Shown: positions 16,460 to 25,841 of the stretch, one piece after another | Layout of the letters: every line of letters begins with the position of its first letter | How positions within the stretch are numbered: position 1 is the stretch's first letter | Source: Smithella sp. M82 | GTDB taxonomy: Bacteria > Desulfobacterota > Syntrophia > Syntrophales > Smithellaceae | Direction of reading: 5' to 3' | NCBI GenBank assembly: GCA_001683985.1 | Contig: MAEO01000044.1 | Span: 43,891 to 107,890 of the forward strand | DNA length: 64,000 nucleotides | Position numbers and translations under genes: made by a program | Notes under the pieces: model-generated | What the model was told of the DNA's origin: nothing | Seen by the model: the letters and a program-made list of their open reading frames with translations, nothing else | Databases searched by the model: none

Positions 16460-17314
16460 TCATATCAGATACTGCTGACCTTTAATGTTCTGCTCTATGC
16501 GGCCAGGAATACTCTTACGTTGTATTGTAACCTTCGATTCATCAGATAAATCTATGCACAAATAGCCGCTTTTTATTCCTCGTCTTTCCAAATCCGCCAT
16601 AATCATAGTTAATTGTCCCAGCTTTTTTTCGAAATCTCCTTTGCCCAGCTTCAAATAAAGGCCTGTACCGGAAATTAAGGATAATCCAAACACATCATCA
16701 ATATGAATCTCGGAAATTGTACCAAGGTAAGCGTATTTACTGGAATCCGCTATAGTCTTCAATAATTTAAGTGAACTTAAAAAAAGCGGGGATTTAGTTT
16801 TATCTTTCACTGTGACACCTATAAATATCGGAAGATCTACTTCATCGCTTTTAGCCAGTCTTTTAAATACAAAACCTTCCCCGTCCATCAAATAAAAACC
16901 ATTAGACTGTTTGACTAAAGCCAATGGATTCCTTTCTTCCACTTCCAGAACAAGTTTGTTCGGCAGTTCCCTGCCAACATAAACATTTTTCACCCATTGA
17001 TTTGAAGTAACCCTGCGCACTACGGCATCCGTATTTATCGCCAATAGATTTTGTGCAGGTTTTATGTCCGCTAACTCCAGGACATCCTTTTCTGTCAGTT
17101 CCTTTACACCACGTACGGAAATTTCTTTTATTTCAAAATATGATCTGCTTATAATGAAACTGTAAGCGTAAACAAAGAAAGTGGTCAGAACTGTGACGGC
17201 TGACAATACACCAACAGCGGTAAAAAAATCTCCCGACATACCGACAAGACGTCGTCGCACCCGGTTTTTTTTCGCTTTCAAACCCGATTTTTTCAAATTA
17301 ATTTTCTCCAACAA
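16460..17314 (-). CDS. ftsQ: Cell division protein FtsQ
   Basis: 284 residues: a basic cytoplasmic N-terminus (KKNRVRRRL), one transmembrane segment at about 32-54, a POTRA domain (YFEIKEISVRGVKELTEKDV, about 75-145) and the FtsQ beta domain (LALVKQSNGFYLMDGEGFVF). It links cytoplasmic and periplasmic parts of the divisome through FtsB and FtsL. The likely start is TTG 17314, which overlaps the end of murB by 17 bases and implies translational coupling. Confidence 0.93.
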   Translation of the reverse strand: MLEKINLKKSGLKAKKNRVRRRLVGMSGDFFTAVGVLSAVTVLTTFFVYAYSFIISRSYFEIKEISVRGVKELTEKDVLELADIKPAQNLLAINTDAVVRRVTSNQWVKNVYVGRELPNKLVLEVEERNPLALVKQSNGFYLMDGEGFVFKRLAKSDEVDLPIFIGVTVKDKTKSPLFLSSLKLLKTIADSSKYAYLGTISEIHIDDVFGLSLISGTGLYLKLGKGDFEKKLGQLTMIMADLERRGIKSGYLCIDLSDESKVTIQRKSIPGRIEQNIKGQQYLI

Positions 17315-18221
17315 TCACTACTTCTGTTTCCAATTTCACACCCTTTTCTTTTTCGGCTTTTGATTGAATAAGCGCAATCAGTTCCAAAACATCGGAAGCC
17401 GACGCACTACCTCTGTTAACAATAAAATTGGCGTGCTTCGTCGATATTTGCGCGCCTCCCACACTCATTCCTTTCATTCCCATGTCTTCAATAAGTTTGC
17501 CGGCTATTTGCATGGGCAAATTTTTAAAAACGGATCCGGCATTAGGAAATTCCAAGGGATGTTTTTTCTGTCGCCATTGCAGAATTTCATTTATTTTTTT
17601 CTTAATCTTCTCGCGTTCGCCTTTTTTCAGCTTGAATTGGGCACCCAGTATTATTGTGTCGGGAGGCAACAATGTCCTACGGTAGCTGAAAGATATTTCT
17701 TCTCTCTTCATTGTTTTGATTCCCTCTTCAGGATCAAGCAAATATATTGCTTTTATAACGTCTTTCATCTCTTTCCCGTAAGCTCCGGCATTCATCCATA
17801 GGGCGCCGCCCACAGTACCAGGAATCCCGGCGCAGAATTCCAGCCCTGTTAGTTCATTCGACACCGACATGTTGACAACCTTTACCAATGCCGCACCTGC
17901 CTGAGCAGAAATAAGATAACCGACTTCCGGTGTATATTCGTAACTTATTTTTTTCATCCCGGTCATCAGCAAAATCGCTCCCCGGTATCCGCCATCCCGC
18001 ACAATAATATTGGTCAGATTACCTACCGGCAAAAAATTAATTTCTTTTTCTTTAAGCTTTTTTATAATCTCAACCAGTTGATTCTCACTTTTTATTAATA
18101 CGAGAGCATCGGCATTCCCGCCAACAGCGAGTGATGTGTGTTGTGACATCGGCTCATCGTATAATATTTCCCCGGCTACTACATCGCTCAGAGCTTTTTT
18201 GATTTCATTTTTGCCGGTCAT
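17298..18221 (-). CDS. murB: UDP-N-acetylenolpyruvoylglucosamine reductase
   Basis: 307 residues, the FAD-dependent enzyme that reduces the enolpyruvyl group to give UDP-MurNAc. FAD-binding stretches are FLPVGNLTNIIVRDGGYRG (about 60-78) and GLEFCAGIPGTVGGALWMNAGAYG (about 125-148). HPLEFPNAGSVFKN carries the proton-donating Ser. The GAYG and single-domain layout suggest the type IIa (short) family. It overlaps murC by 17 bases upstream and ftsQ by 17 bases downstream. No ddl gene lies between murB and ftsQ, unlike E. coli. Confidence 0.97.
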   Translation of the reverse strand: MTGKNEIKKALSDVVAGEILYDEPMSQHTSLAVGGNADALVLIKSENQLVEIIKKLKEKEINFLPVGNLTNIIVRDGGYRGAILLMTGMKKISYEYTPEVGYLISAQAGAALVKVVNMSVSNELTGLEFCAGIPGTVGGALWMNAGAYGKEMKDVIKAIYLLDPEEGIKTMKREEISFSYRRTLLPPDTIILGAQFKLKKGEREKIKKKINEILQWRQKKHPLEFPNAGSVFKNLPMQIAGKLIEDMGMKGMSVGGAQISTKHANFIVNRGSASASDVLELIALIQSKAEKEKGVKLETEVVIVGEN

Positions 18222-19632
18222 TCTTTTTTATTTTCCTTATCCTCAATTGTTTTAAGAAATTTTCGCCAATTTTATAAATACTGCCTGCTCCCAGAGTCAA
18301 AACAACGTCTTTTTCTTTTACTGTCTTTAATAAGTATTTAATAATACTTTCCGCCTGCGAAATATATTTGACATGCTGTTGTCCGGTTTGTCTGATCGCT
18401 TCGCAAAGCGCTGCGGAATTAATTCCTGCAACAGGCTCCTCACTGGCCGGATATATGTCGTTTATAATTAACATGTCGACATTCCTGAACGCTTTGGTAA
18501 ACTCATCAAAGAGAGCCTTTGTCCTGCTATACCTGTGCGGCTGAAAAACTACAATTAGCCTGCCTTTCCATATTTGACGTATAGCAGCCAGTGTCTCTTT
18601 GATTTCGGTCGGATGATGACCATAATCATCAACCACTGTGATATCATTTACTTTTCCTTTAACTTCCAGGCGGCGCTGCACTCCCGAAAAACGTTGCAAA
18701 CCTTTCTTGATTGTTGCAAAATCAAGATTCAATTCACGTGCTACCGCTATTGCCGCCAATGAATTATAAACATTAAACATACCCGGAACGGTTAATTCGA
18801 TTTTGCCTAAAATCGTTCCTTTATACGCAAGCGTGTAACTTGTTTTTTTCTTCAAAAATTTTATTTCTCTGGCGCTATAGTCCGCCGGTGATTCAATGCC
18901 GTAAGTTATAACCCTACGCTTAATCAATGGAGTAATTTCCTGCGCGTGAATATTATCGTTGCAAATAACCGTGCACCCGTAAAAGGGAACGATATTGGCA
19001 AATTTTAGAAACGCTTCTTTGATTTCAGCAATGTCTGCATAAAAATCCAAATGTTCACGGTCGATATTTGTAATTACGGCAATTGTAGGCGACAATTTTA
19101 AGAATGATCCGTCACTTTCATCCGCTTCCGCCACAATAACCTCTCCATCGCCTAATCGGGCATTGCTGCCGATGCCGGCCAGTTTTCCTCCGATAACCAT
19201 TGTCGGATCCAGGCCACCTCGTGCCAGGATCATAGAAATCATTGAGGTCGTCGTAGTTTTGCCGTGACTACCGGAAATAGCGACAGAAAATTTCATTTTG
19301 AGTAGCTCCGCCAGCATTTCCGCCCGCGGAATTACCGGAATACCTCTTCTGTGCGCTTCCATAACTTCCGGGTTATTTGTCTTTACCGCTGTAGAAGTCA
19401 CAACTACATCGGCATTGCCGATGTTTTCCGCAGCATGCCCTATGACCACATGCGCGCCAAGTTTTTGCAATCGTTTCGTCGTTTCCGAACGCTGAATGTC
19501 TGATCCGCTTATGTTGTAACCGAGATTAACAAGAACCTCGGCAATCCCGCTCATACCGATGCCCCCAATTCCCACAAAATGGATGCATTTTATTTTGTGT
19601 TGCATTGAACTGTTTCTTTTATCTGATTTCAT
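18205..19632 (-). CDS. murC: UDP-N-acetylmuramate--L-alanine ligase
   Basis: 475 residues. The N-terminal UDP-binding loop is HFVGIGGIGMSGIAEVL, the ATP loop AISGSHGKTTTTSM (about 117-130), then EADESDGSF and HHPTEIKETL. It adds L-alanine to UDP-MurNAc, the first step of the stem peptide. The true start may be the second methionine (19605, MQHKIK), since the first nine residues are not conserved; neither has a strong ribosome binding site. Confidence 0.97.
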   Translation of the reverse strand: MKSDKRNSSMQHKIKCIHFVGIGGIGMSGIAEVLVNLGYNISGSDIQRSETTKRLQKLGAHVVIGHAAENIGNADVVVTSTAVKTNNPEVMEAHRRGIPVIPRAEMLAELLKMKFSVAISGSHGKTTTTSMISMILARGGLDPTMVIGGKLAGIGSNARLGDGEVIVAEADESDGSFLKLSPTIAVITNIDREHLDFYADIAEIKEAFLKFANIVPFYGCTVICNDNIHAQEITPLIKRRVITYGIESPADYSAREIKFLKKKTSYTLAYKGTILGKIELTVPGMFNVYNSLAAIAVARELNLDFATIKKGLQRFSGVQRRLEVKGKVNDITVVDDYGHHPTEIKETLAAIRQIWKGRLIVVFQPHRYSRTKALFDEFTKAFRNVDMLIINDIYPASEEPVAGINSAALCEAIRQTGQQHVKYISQAESIIKYLLKTVKEKDVVLTLGAGSIYKIGENFLKQLRIRKIKKNDRQK

Positions 19633-19650
19633 TTACACTGCCATTTTTTC

Positions 19651-20781
19651 TCAATTTTTATGAACCCCTGATAAATTTATTTTTTTCAGGATCAATTTAA
19701 TACAGTTATCAACTATTGTTTTTGCCGCATCAATCTTGCTTAACTTTAATGAATTTTCTTCCATCTGACGCAGTTTTTGCTCATTTCGCAACAGTTCTTC
19801 AATCACATCAAATAATTTGCCGCCAATAAGTTCCTTTTCCTGAATCAGGATAGCCGCGCCTCCGGAAGCCATAGCTTCTGCGTTTTTCAATTGGTGATCA
19901 TTCGCCGCCCGGGGATACGGAATTAAAATTGCTGCTTTGCCCGCTGCTGTAATTTCCGCAAGTGATGTTGCGCCGGCACGACAAATAATTAAATCTGCAG
20001 ACGCATAAGCAGCGGCCATATCAACAATAAACGGTTCTACCTTTGCTTGAATTCCAAATTGTTCATAAGCCTTTGTTACTTCTTCCAGTTGCCTTGTCCC
20101 TGTTTGATGCACAACGTGAATCTCTTTTTTTATACCCTGCAATCGAGGCAGCATATCAATGATGCCGTTATTAATTGCTTCAGCACCCTGCGATCCGCCG
20201 AAAACCAGCAACTGTCGATAATCTTTTTCCCCTTTTCCCTCATGGCGTTTCGCAGTAAGTACAGCCCTAACTGGATTACCGCTGACAACAACCTTTGTTT
20301 GAGGAAAAAATGTCTGTGTTTGCGAATATGTTACGAATATTTTATCGGCAAAATAACCCAGAATTTTATTGGTAATTCCCGGGATGGCATTCTGCTCCGC
20401 AATTGCTGTGGGTATACCCATGAAGTGAGCAGCGAGCACTGCAGGTCCTGAAGCATAGCCGCCCACACCCACTACAATATCTGGACGAAACTGCTTCAAA
20501 ATTTGCCTTGATTGCCACATGCTTAGTGGAATCTGATAAGCGCCTCTTATCAATGCTTTGCCTCCCCGTCCTTTTACTCCTTCAACATCAATTATCCTGA
20601 GTTCATAACCAAGCCGGCCAAGCAGTTTGCTTTCAATGCCTCTCTTTGTTCCAATGAAAATAATACCTGTTCTACTATCTCTTCTCAAAAATTCTTCAGC
20701 TATGGCAATGCCAGGGAACAGGTGGCCCCCTGTTCCTCCTCCCGCAATTGCAACGTGCCTTTCTGCTTCAGACAAATTCAA
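19651..20781 (-). CDS. murG: UDP-GlcNAc--lipid I N-acetylglucosaminyltransferase
   Basis: 376 residues, GT28 family. The N-terminal glycine loop is AIAGGGTGGHLFPGIAIAEE, a second loop is VVGVGGYASGPAVLAAH, and the C-terminal donor site reads LVFGGSQGAEAIN and ICRAGATSLAEITAAGKAAI. It converts lipid I to lipid II on the inner face of the membrane. It is 18 bases upstream of murC in the same run. Confidence 0.97.
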   Translation of the reverse strand: MNLSEAERHVAIAGGGTGGHLFPGIAIAEEFLRRDSRTGIIFIGTKRGIESKLLGRLGYELRIIDVEGVKGRGGKALIRGAYQIPLSMWQSRQILKQFRPDIVVGVGGYASGPAVLAAHFMGIPTAIAEQNAIPGITNKILGYFADKIFVTYSQTQTFFPQTKVVVSGNPVRAVLTAKRHEGKGEKDYRQLLVFGGSQGAEAINNGIIDMLPRLQGIKKEIHVVHQTGTRQLEEVTKAYEQFGIQAKVEPFIVDMAAAYASADLIICRAGATSLAEITAAGKAAILIPYPRAANDHQLKNAEAMASGGAAILIQEKELIGGKLFDVIEELLRNEQKLRQMEENSLKLSKIDAAKTIVDNCIKLILKKINLSGVHKN

Positions 20782-20834
20782 ACCCCTTTTAACTTTTTTT
20801 CAGCAAACAGCTGAGCTTCCTCAACTTTCTTTCA

Positions 20835-21941
20835 TCAGGTCTGGCTGGAAATATTCAACAAAATACCCACTGCCGTCATAGTCATGATCAATGCAGTACC
20901 GCCATAACTCAAAAAAGGCAGCACTAATCCTTTCAGCGGTATAAGTCCCATCACTCCTGCAATATTTATGAATGCTTCCATTGCAATTACCATGGTCAAT
21001 CCGGCAGCCAACAATGTCCCGAAAAGATCGGGCGCCTTCAATGCAATCATAAAACCGCGAAAGGCAAAAACAGCAAACATGACTATTACAATAGTCACTC
21101 CAATAAAACCGCTTTCCTCCGCAATAATAGAAAGAATAAAATCGGTATGCGGTTCGGGTAAATAAAATAATTTTTGCATACCGTCTCCTATTCCGACGCC
21201 AAAAGTTCCACCGGAACCGAAAGAAAGCAGCGATTGAATAATCTGAAAACCAGTATTATTGGCATCTTTCCACGGGTCTAAAAAAGCAGTCAATCGGGTC
21301 AACCGGTATTCCTTATATAGAATCAAAGCCACGCCGACCGGTATAAAAGCCGCCACCAAAAAGGATAGATGCTTTATCCGAGCTCCGGCTATAAAAAGCA
21401 TTAAGAGTAAGATTGCGGCAATAATCACGGCCGTACCGAAATCGGGTTCCAGCAAAATCAGCAAAATAGCAATAGAAGGAACAGATAAAGGAACCAGAAC
21501 TCCTTTGCTGAAATCCTTCAGTTGATGAGCCTTTCTGGTCAACAAGTGCGCCAGAAAAATAACTATTGTAATTTTTACCAATTCAGTCACCTGAAAGGAA
21601 AAACCTCCCAAATTCAGCCAGCGAGTCGCTCCCCCACGTCTCAGTCCCAGATTCGGCACCAGCAGGAGCGAAAGCAAAACAAAAGATAATAACATCCCCG
21701 GATAGGCCCATTTCTTTAACTGCGAGTAAGGAGTTCTGGTCATAATAATCATGGCAGCCATGCCCACAAATACAAAAAAAAGCTGTTTTTTCAAAAAATA
21801 TTGTCCATCTTTAAACTTTTCCAGCGCAATAATGGAACTGGATGAATAAATCATCGTCGTGCCCACAGTCACTAAAATCAAAGTAACTAACAGCAAAATA
21901 ATGTCCGGAAATTTATCTTCATTTTTGAACGCAGCATCCAT
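20835..21941 (-). CDS. ftsW: Septal peptidoglycan polymerase FtsW
   Basis: 368 residues, SEDS family, with about ten membrane segments. GGATRWLNLGGFSFQVTEL contains the conserved RWL..G...FQPSE-like loop, and PEPHTDFILSIIAEESGF plus KGLVLPFLSYGGTALI carry the catalytic Asp-bearing loop and the conserved SYGGS-like motif. It polymerises lipid II together with FtsI. It begins one base after the murD stop. Confidence 0.97.
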   Translation of the reverse strand: MDAAFKNEDKFPDIILLLVTLILVTVGTTMIYSSSSIIALEKFKDGQYFLKKQLFFVFVGMAAMIIMTRTPYSQLKKWAYPGMLLSFVLLSLLLVPNLGLRRGGATRWLNLGGFSFQVTELVKITIVIFLAHLLTRKAHQLKDFSKGVLVPLSVPSIAILLILLEPDFGTAVIIAAILLLMLFIAGARIKHLSFLVAAFIPVGVALILYKEYRLTRLTAFLDPWKDANNTGFQIIQSLLSFGSGGTFGVGIGDGMQKLFYLPEPHTDFILSIIAEESGFIGVTIVIVMFAVFAFRGFMIALKAPDLFGTLLAAGLTMVIAMEAFINIAGVMGLIPLKGLVLPFLSYGGTALIMTMTAVGILLNISSQT

Positions 21942-21942
21942 T

Positions 21943-23286
21943 TTAAAGATTTCTTACTACCTCCTTAAAGAAATTGCCCCGTTCTTTATAATTGGCAAAT
22001 TCATCAAAGCTGGCGCAACCCGGTGATAGTAAAATTACATCGCCGGGTTGCGCATTTTTATACGCGGTTTCAACAGCCTCCTTTAATTTAGCTTCTTTCA
22101 ATATCGGCACATTATTACCAATCAAAGACACAATACGATCACGTGCTTCGCCAAACAGTATTACCTTTTTTGCTTTTGTCGGCAGCACTGGTTTTAAAGT
22201 TTCAAAATCACCTTCTTTATCGCGACCGCCCATAAGCAGAACTACGGGCTTATCAAATGTTTCCAGCGCCCTCAAAACGGAGCCGACATTTGTTCCTTTA
22301 GAATCATCGTAAAACTTGACTGAGTTCTTCTCCCCGGCAAATTCAATCCGATGCGGCAGCCCACGGAAAGCGGTAATCGCATCAATGATAGTCTCCCTTG
22401 CGCAACCGCAGAAACGCGCTGCCATTATAGAAGCCATGATGTTTTCCACATTATGTAATCCGGGAATCGAAATAATGCCAAGAGGATATTGTTCTTCTTC
22501 TCTTTCCGGCATTTTAAAAATTATTTTGTCGCTTTTAACGAATATCCCCTCTTGCAGGATTTTCCTTGAACTAAATCCGGCAACTCTTGACAAGATGCTT
22601 CTGGATATTTCTTGCTGCGCCGGATCAGCGGCATTCAGAATCGCAAAATCATTTTTTGTTTGATTTGCAAATATATTGAACTTAATACGCCGATATTCCT
22701 CAAAAGAACCGTGATAATCAATATGATCACTGGTAATATTCAGAAGCGCCGCAATAAACGGCCGGAATTTTCTTATCCATTGAAGCTGGAAACTGCTGAT
22801 TTCAGCAACAACAAATTCCGCTTCCTGCAAACTGCCGGCATATTCAATTAAGGGATTGCCAATATTTCCACCCACAAAAGTTTTCCTGCCCGAACTTTTC
22901 AGAATTTCACCCAGTAATGTCGTTACCGTCGTTTTACCATTGGTGCCGGTTACAGCAATCATAGGAGTTTTTATAAACCTGTAAGCCAGTTCAATTTCGC
23001 TGACAACAGGTATATTCTTTCTCAGCGCATCAACCAGTAATTCATTGTAAGGAGGCACACCGGGAGAAGGAATAACCATATCCGCATCTTTTAGAATGTT
23101 TTTGTTATAGTTTCCGACTTCCAGCCATTTTGCTTTGGCAATTCCTTTAAAACCTTCGCCCCATTGATCAGATGATTTTTCATCTGTAACCGATACTTTT
23201 ACACCTCTTTCCCCCAGAAAGCCGGCAACAGCAATGCCTGTTTTACCCATGCCGATTACAACTATTTTTTTACCGTTAAAATCCAT
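21943..23286 (-). CDS. murD: UDP-N-acetylmuramoylalanine--D-glutamate ligase
   Basis: 447 residues. The N-terminus VVIGMGKTGIAVAGFL binds UDP, AVTGTNGKTTVTTLLGEIL (about 112-130) is the ATP loop, FYDDSKGTNVGS the second ATP site, and LLSPGCASFDEFANYKERG the conserved C-terminal block. It adds D-glutamate to UDP-MurNAc-L-Ala. Seven bases separate it from mraY. Confidence 0.97.
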   Translation of the reverse strand: MDFNGKKIVVIGMGKTGIAVAGFLGERGVKVSVTDEKSSDQWGEGFKGIAKAKWLEVGNYNKNILKDADMVIPSPGVPPYNELLVDALRKNIPVVSEIELAYRFIKTPMIAVTGTNGKTTVTTLLGEILKSSGRKTFVGGNIGNPLIEYAGSLQEAEFVVAEISSFQLQWIRKFRPFIAALLNITSDHIDYHGSFEEYRRIKFNIFANQTKNDFAILNAADPAQQEISRSILSRVAGFSSRKILQEGIFVKSDKIIFKMPEREEEQYPLGIISIPGLHNVENIMASIMAARFCGCARETIIDAITAFRGLPHRIEFAGEKNSVKFYDDSKGTNVGSVLRALETFDKPVVLLMGGRDKEGDFETLKPVLPTKAKKVILFGEARDRIVSLIGNNVPILKEAKLKEAVETAYKNAQPGDVILLSPGCASFDEFANYKERGNFFKEVVRNL

Positions 23287-23293
23287 GGGTCAT

Positions 23294-24373
23294 CTATCGC
23301 AGTTTCAAGGTACTTATGGCCATTAAAGCCAATAAAATAGAAATAATCCAAAACCGTACAATCACCTTAGGTTCCGCCCATCCTTTCAATTCAAAATGAT
23401 GATGCAAAGGAGCCATCCGCAGGATGCGTTTCCCTCCGGTCATTTTAAAATAACCGACCTGAAAAATAACCGAAAAGGTTTCCACAACAAATATACCGCC
23501 GACAATAGCCAGTAATATTTCCTGTTTGGTTAGAATCGCTACCGTTCCCAATGCTCCGCCAAGGGAAAGCGAACCGACATCCCCCATAAAAATTTCTGCC
23601 GGATATGCGTTAAACCATAGAAAGCCCAAGCCTGCACCTACAAGAGCTCCGCAAAATACCGCCAATTCGCCTGCGCCGCTAATATGAGCAACCCGCAGGT
23701 AATAAGCAACTTTCACGTTTCCGGCAAAATAAGCAAAAAGTAAATAAGCAGCAAAACAGATTATTGCGGGACCTATGGCGAGACCGTCCAAGCCATCAGT
23801 CAGATTTACGGCATTGGCCGCGCCGACAATGATAAACGTAGAAAACAGAATATATCCCCAGCCCAGGTCAGGTAATATAGTTTTGAAGAAAGGAACCGTT
23901 ATCTGCAAATTAAATTCAGGCTTCAAATAAAGTATGACACTGACGAACAAGGCGATTATAATTTCTGCGATCAGTCTTACCTTACTTGAAATACCCCTGG
24001 AACTTTTGCCGGTGAATTTACTGTAATCGTCAACAAATCCTATCAATCCATAACCGACTGTAACCAGTAATATCAGCCAGACATAATTGATGGAAAGATT
24101 CGTCCAAAGCAAAGTGGAAAACACCACTGCAAAGATGATCAAAACCCCTCCCATCGTGGGGGTGCCTTTTTTGGTTAAGTGGCTTTGCGGACCATCCTCT
24201 CTGATCTGCTGCCCTATCTGCATTTCCTGCAGTTTCCGAATCACCCAGGGGCCGATCACCAGGCAAATCAAGAGCGCCGTGATTGAAGCAAATATCGTCC
24301 GGAAAGTTATATAACGAAATACATTAAAGAACGAAATCGTTGTGTGTAACGGATATAACAAATGGTAAATCAC
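23294..24373 (-). CDS. mraY: Phospho-N-acetylmuramoyl-pentapeptide transferase
   Basis: 359 residues with about ten membrane segments. Signature stretches: [20 protein letters not shown] with the catalytic Asp pair, [16 protein letters not shown], and [13 protein letters not shown] with the conserved His triplet. It joins phospho-MurNAc-pentapeptide to undecaprenyl phosphate, making lipid I. Its place between murF and murD is standard. Confidence 0.98.
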   Translation of the reverse strand: MIYHLLYPLHTTISFFNVFRYITFRTIFASITALLICLVIGPWVIRKLQEMQIGQQIREDGPQSHLTKKGTPTMGGVLIIFAVVFSTLLWTNLSINYVWLILLVTVGYGLIGFVDDYSKFTGKSSRGISSKVRLIAEIIIALFVSVILYLKPEFNLQITVPFFKTILPDLGWGYILFSTFIIVGAANAVNLTDGLDGLAIGPAIICFAAYLLFAYFAGNVKVAYYLRVAHISGAGELAVFCGALVGAGLGFLWFNAYPAEIFMGDVGSLSLGGALGTVAILTKQEILLAIVGGIFVVETFSVIFQVGYFKMTGGKRILRMAPLHHHFELKGWAEPKVIVRFWIISILLALMAISTLKLR

Positions 24374-24391
24374 TTTTTAATTCACTCCTGT

Positions 24392-25837
24392 TTAATGAAC
24401 CGTTTTATTGTTTCCGTTCGTTTTATCACTGCCGAATTTCTCGCATATTTGATTCACAATTTCTTCCATTTTCATTCCGCGCGAACCTTTTACCAGAATC
24501 CAGTCACCCTTTTTTAAATTTTCCTTCAAATAATTAATCCCGTTATCTTCATCGGAAAGAAAAAAAATTTTTTCCGGCAACAGACCTCCTTCCATCGCTC
24601 CGGCGGCTGTCACCCTGGAAAAATCGCCCTGAAGAAAAAGGGCCTTGATCCCTATAGTCGCTATCAGCATTCCTATTTTACGATGCATTTCTTCCGATTG
24701 CGTCCCTAACTCCAGCATGTCACCTAAGAATACGTAACCATTATGATGAACTTTTAAATCCTTCAGTGTCATCAGCGCTTCCCTTACCGAAGCAGGATTG
24801 GCATTGTACGAATCATCCAAGAGAAAAGACCCGTTACGCAGTTTAATCATTTCCATACGTCCGCTGAACGGACGAAATTCCGCCAGACCTTCCGCTATCG
24901 TTTTGATGTCCACACCAACAGCAAAAGCTGCCGCTGCCGCCGCCATGGCATTATTAACATGATGAAGACCAACTATTTTCATTTCCACTTTTTGCGTATT
25001 CTCACCGATGACTAAATTAAAACTCATCCCCTTGATGCCGTTGATTTTTATATCCTTGACTGTAACATCGGCATTAGGACCCATACTGAAAGTAACTTTT
25101 CGGCCGGTCCATCTTTCAGCACAAAATGCAACTGCTTCATCGTCTATATTAACGATGACAGTTCCCGAAGGCGACATGTTCAGAAATAAATCCCCCTTTT
25201 CCTCCCGGACAACATCTACGGAGCCAAATCCCGCAAGATGTGCCTGACCGATATTAGTAATCAAGCCTATATCCGGTGCGGCAATCTGTGTGAGTCTTTT
25301 TATCTCCCCTCGTGTATTTGTTCCCATTTCCAGAACAGCCAAATCATGCTGTCCTGTAAGATGAAATATAGTCTGAGGCAATCCGATCAAATTGTTTAAA
25401 TTCCCCTCGGTTTTTAAAACATTTTTCTTCCGGCCTACAATCGCCGCAATCATTTCCTTGGTTGTTGTTTTTCCGGAAGACCCCGTTAATCCGATTACAG
25501 TGACGGGAAAACGCTTTCTCCATTCATGAGCCAGATCCCCCAGCGCGATTAAAGTATCGGAAACCTTAATTACAGCGACACCTTTATCCGTCAGGTTTTC
25601 ACCAACTTTTGGATCGCTTACTATAATGCCGGCAGCTCCCCGTTGCATCGCTTGTTTTATAAAATCATGCCCATTATACTTCTCACCTTTCAATGCGATA
25701 AAAAGATTCCCCTCTTTTACCAGACGGGAATCAGTGGAAATTCCATAAAATGTTCCTTCCGAAGCCCCGGCAATCAAATCTCCGGTGGCCGCCTTTAATA
25801 CGTCATGTAATAAGAATTTTGGCGAATCATAATTCAT
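24392..25837 (-). CDS. murF: UDP-MurNAc-tripeptide--D-Ala-D-Ala ligase
   Basis: 481 residues. GLTGSSGKTTTKEMIAAI (about 115-132) is the ATP loop, then LEMGTNTRGEIKRLTQIA, LLDDSYNANPASVREAL and FLGDMLELG, all typical of MurF. It adds D-Ala-D-Ala to the stem peptide. The D-Ala-D-Ala ligase gene itself (ddl) is not in the window. The gene follows murE at a distance of four bases. Confidence 0.97.
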   Translation of the reverse strand: MNYDSPKFLLHDVLKAATGDLIAGASEGTFYGISTDSRLVKEGNLFIALKGEKYNGHDFIKQAMQRGAAGIIVSDPKVGENLTDKGVAVIKVSDTLIALGDLAHEWRKRFPVTVIGLTGSSGKTTTKEMIAAIVGRKKNVLKTEGNLNNLIGLPQTIFHLTGQHDLAVLEMGTNTRGEIKRLTQIAAPDIGLITNIGQAHLAGFGSVDVVREEKGDLFLNMSPSGTVIVNIDDEAVAFCAERWTGRKVTFSMGPNADVTVKDIKINGIKGMSFNLVIGENTQKVEMKIVGLHHVNNAMAAAAAAFAVGVDIKTIAEGLAEFRPFSGRMEMIKLRNGSFLLDDSYNANPASVREALMTLKDLKVHHNGYVFLGDMLELGTQSEEMHRKIGMLIATIGIKALFLQGDFSRVTAAGAMEGGLLPEKIFFLSDEDNGINYLKENLKKGDWILVKGSRGMKMEEIVNQICEKFGSDKTNGNNKTVH

Positions 25838-25841
25838 CGAT

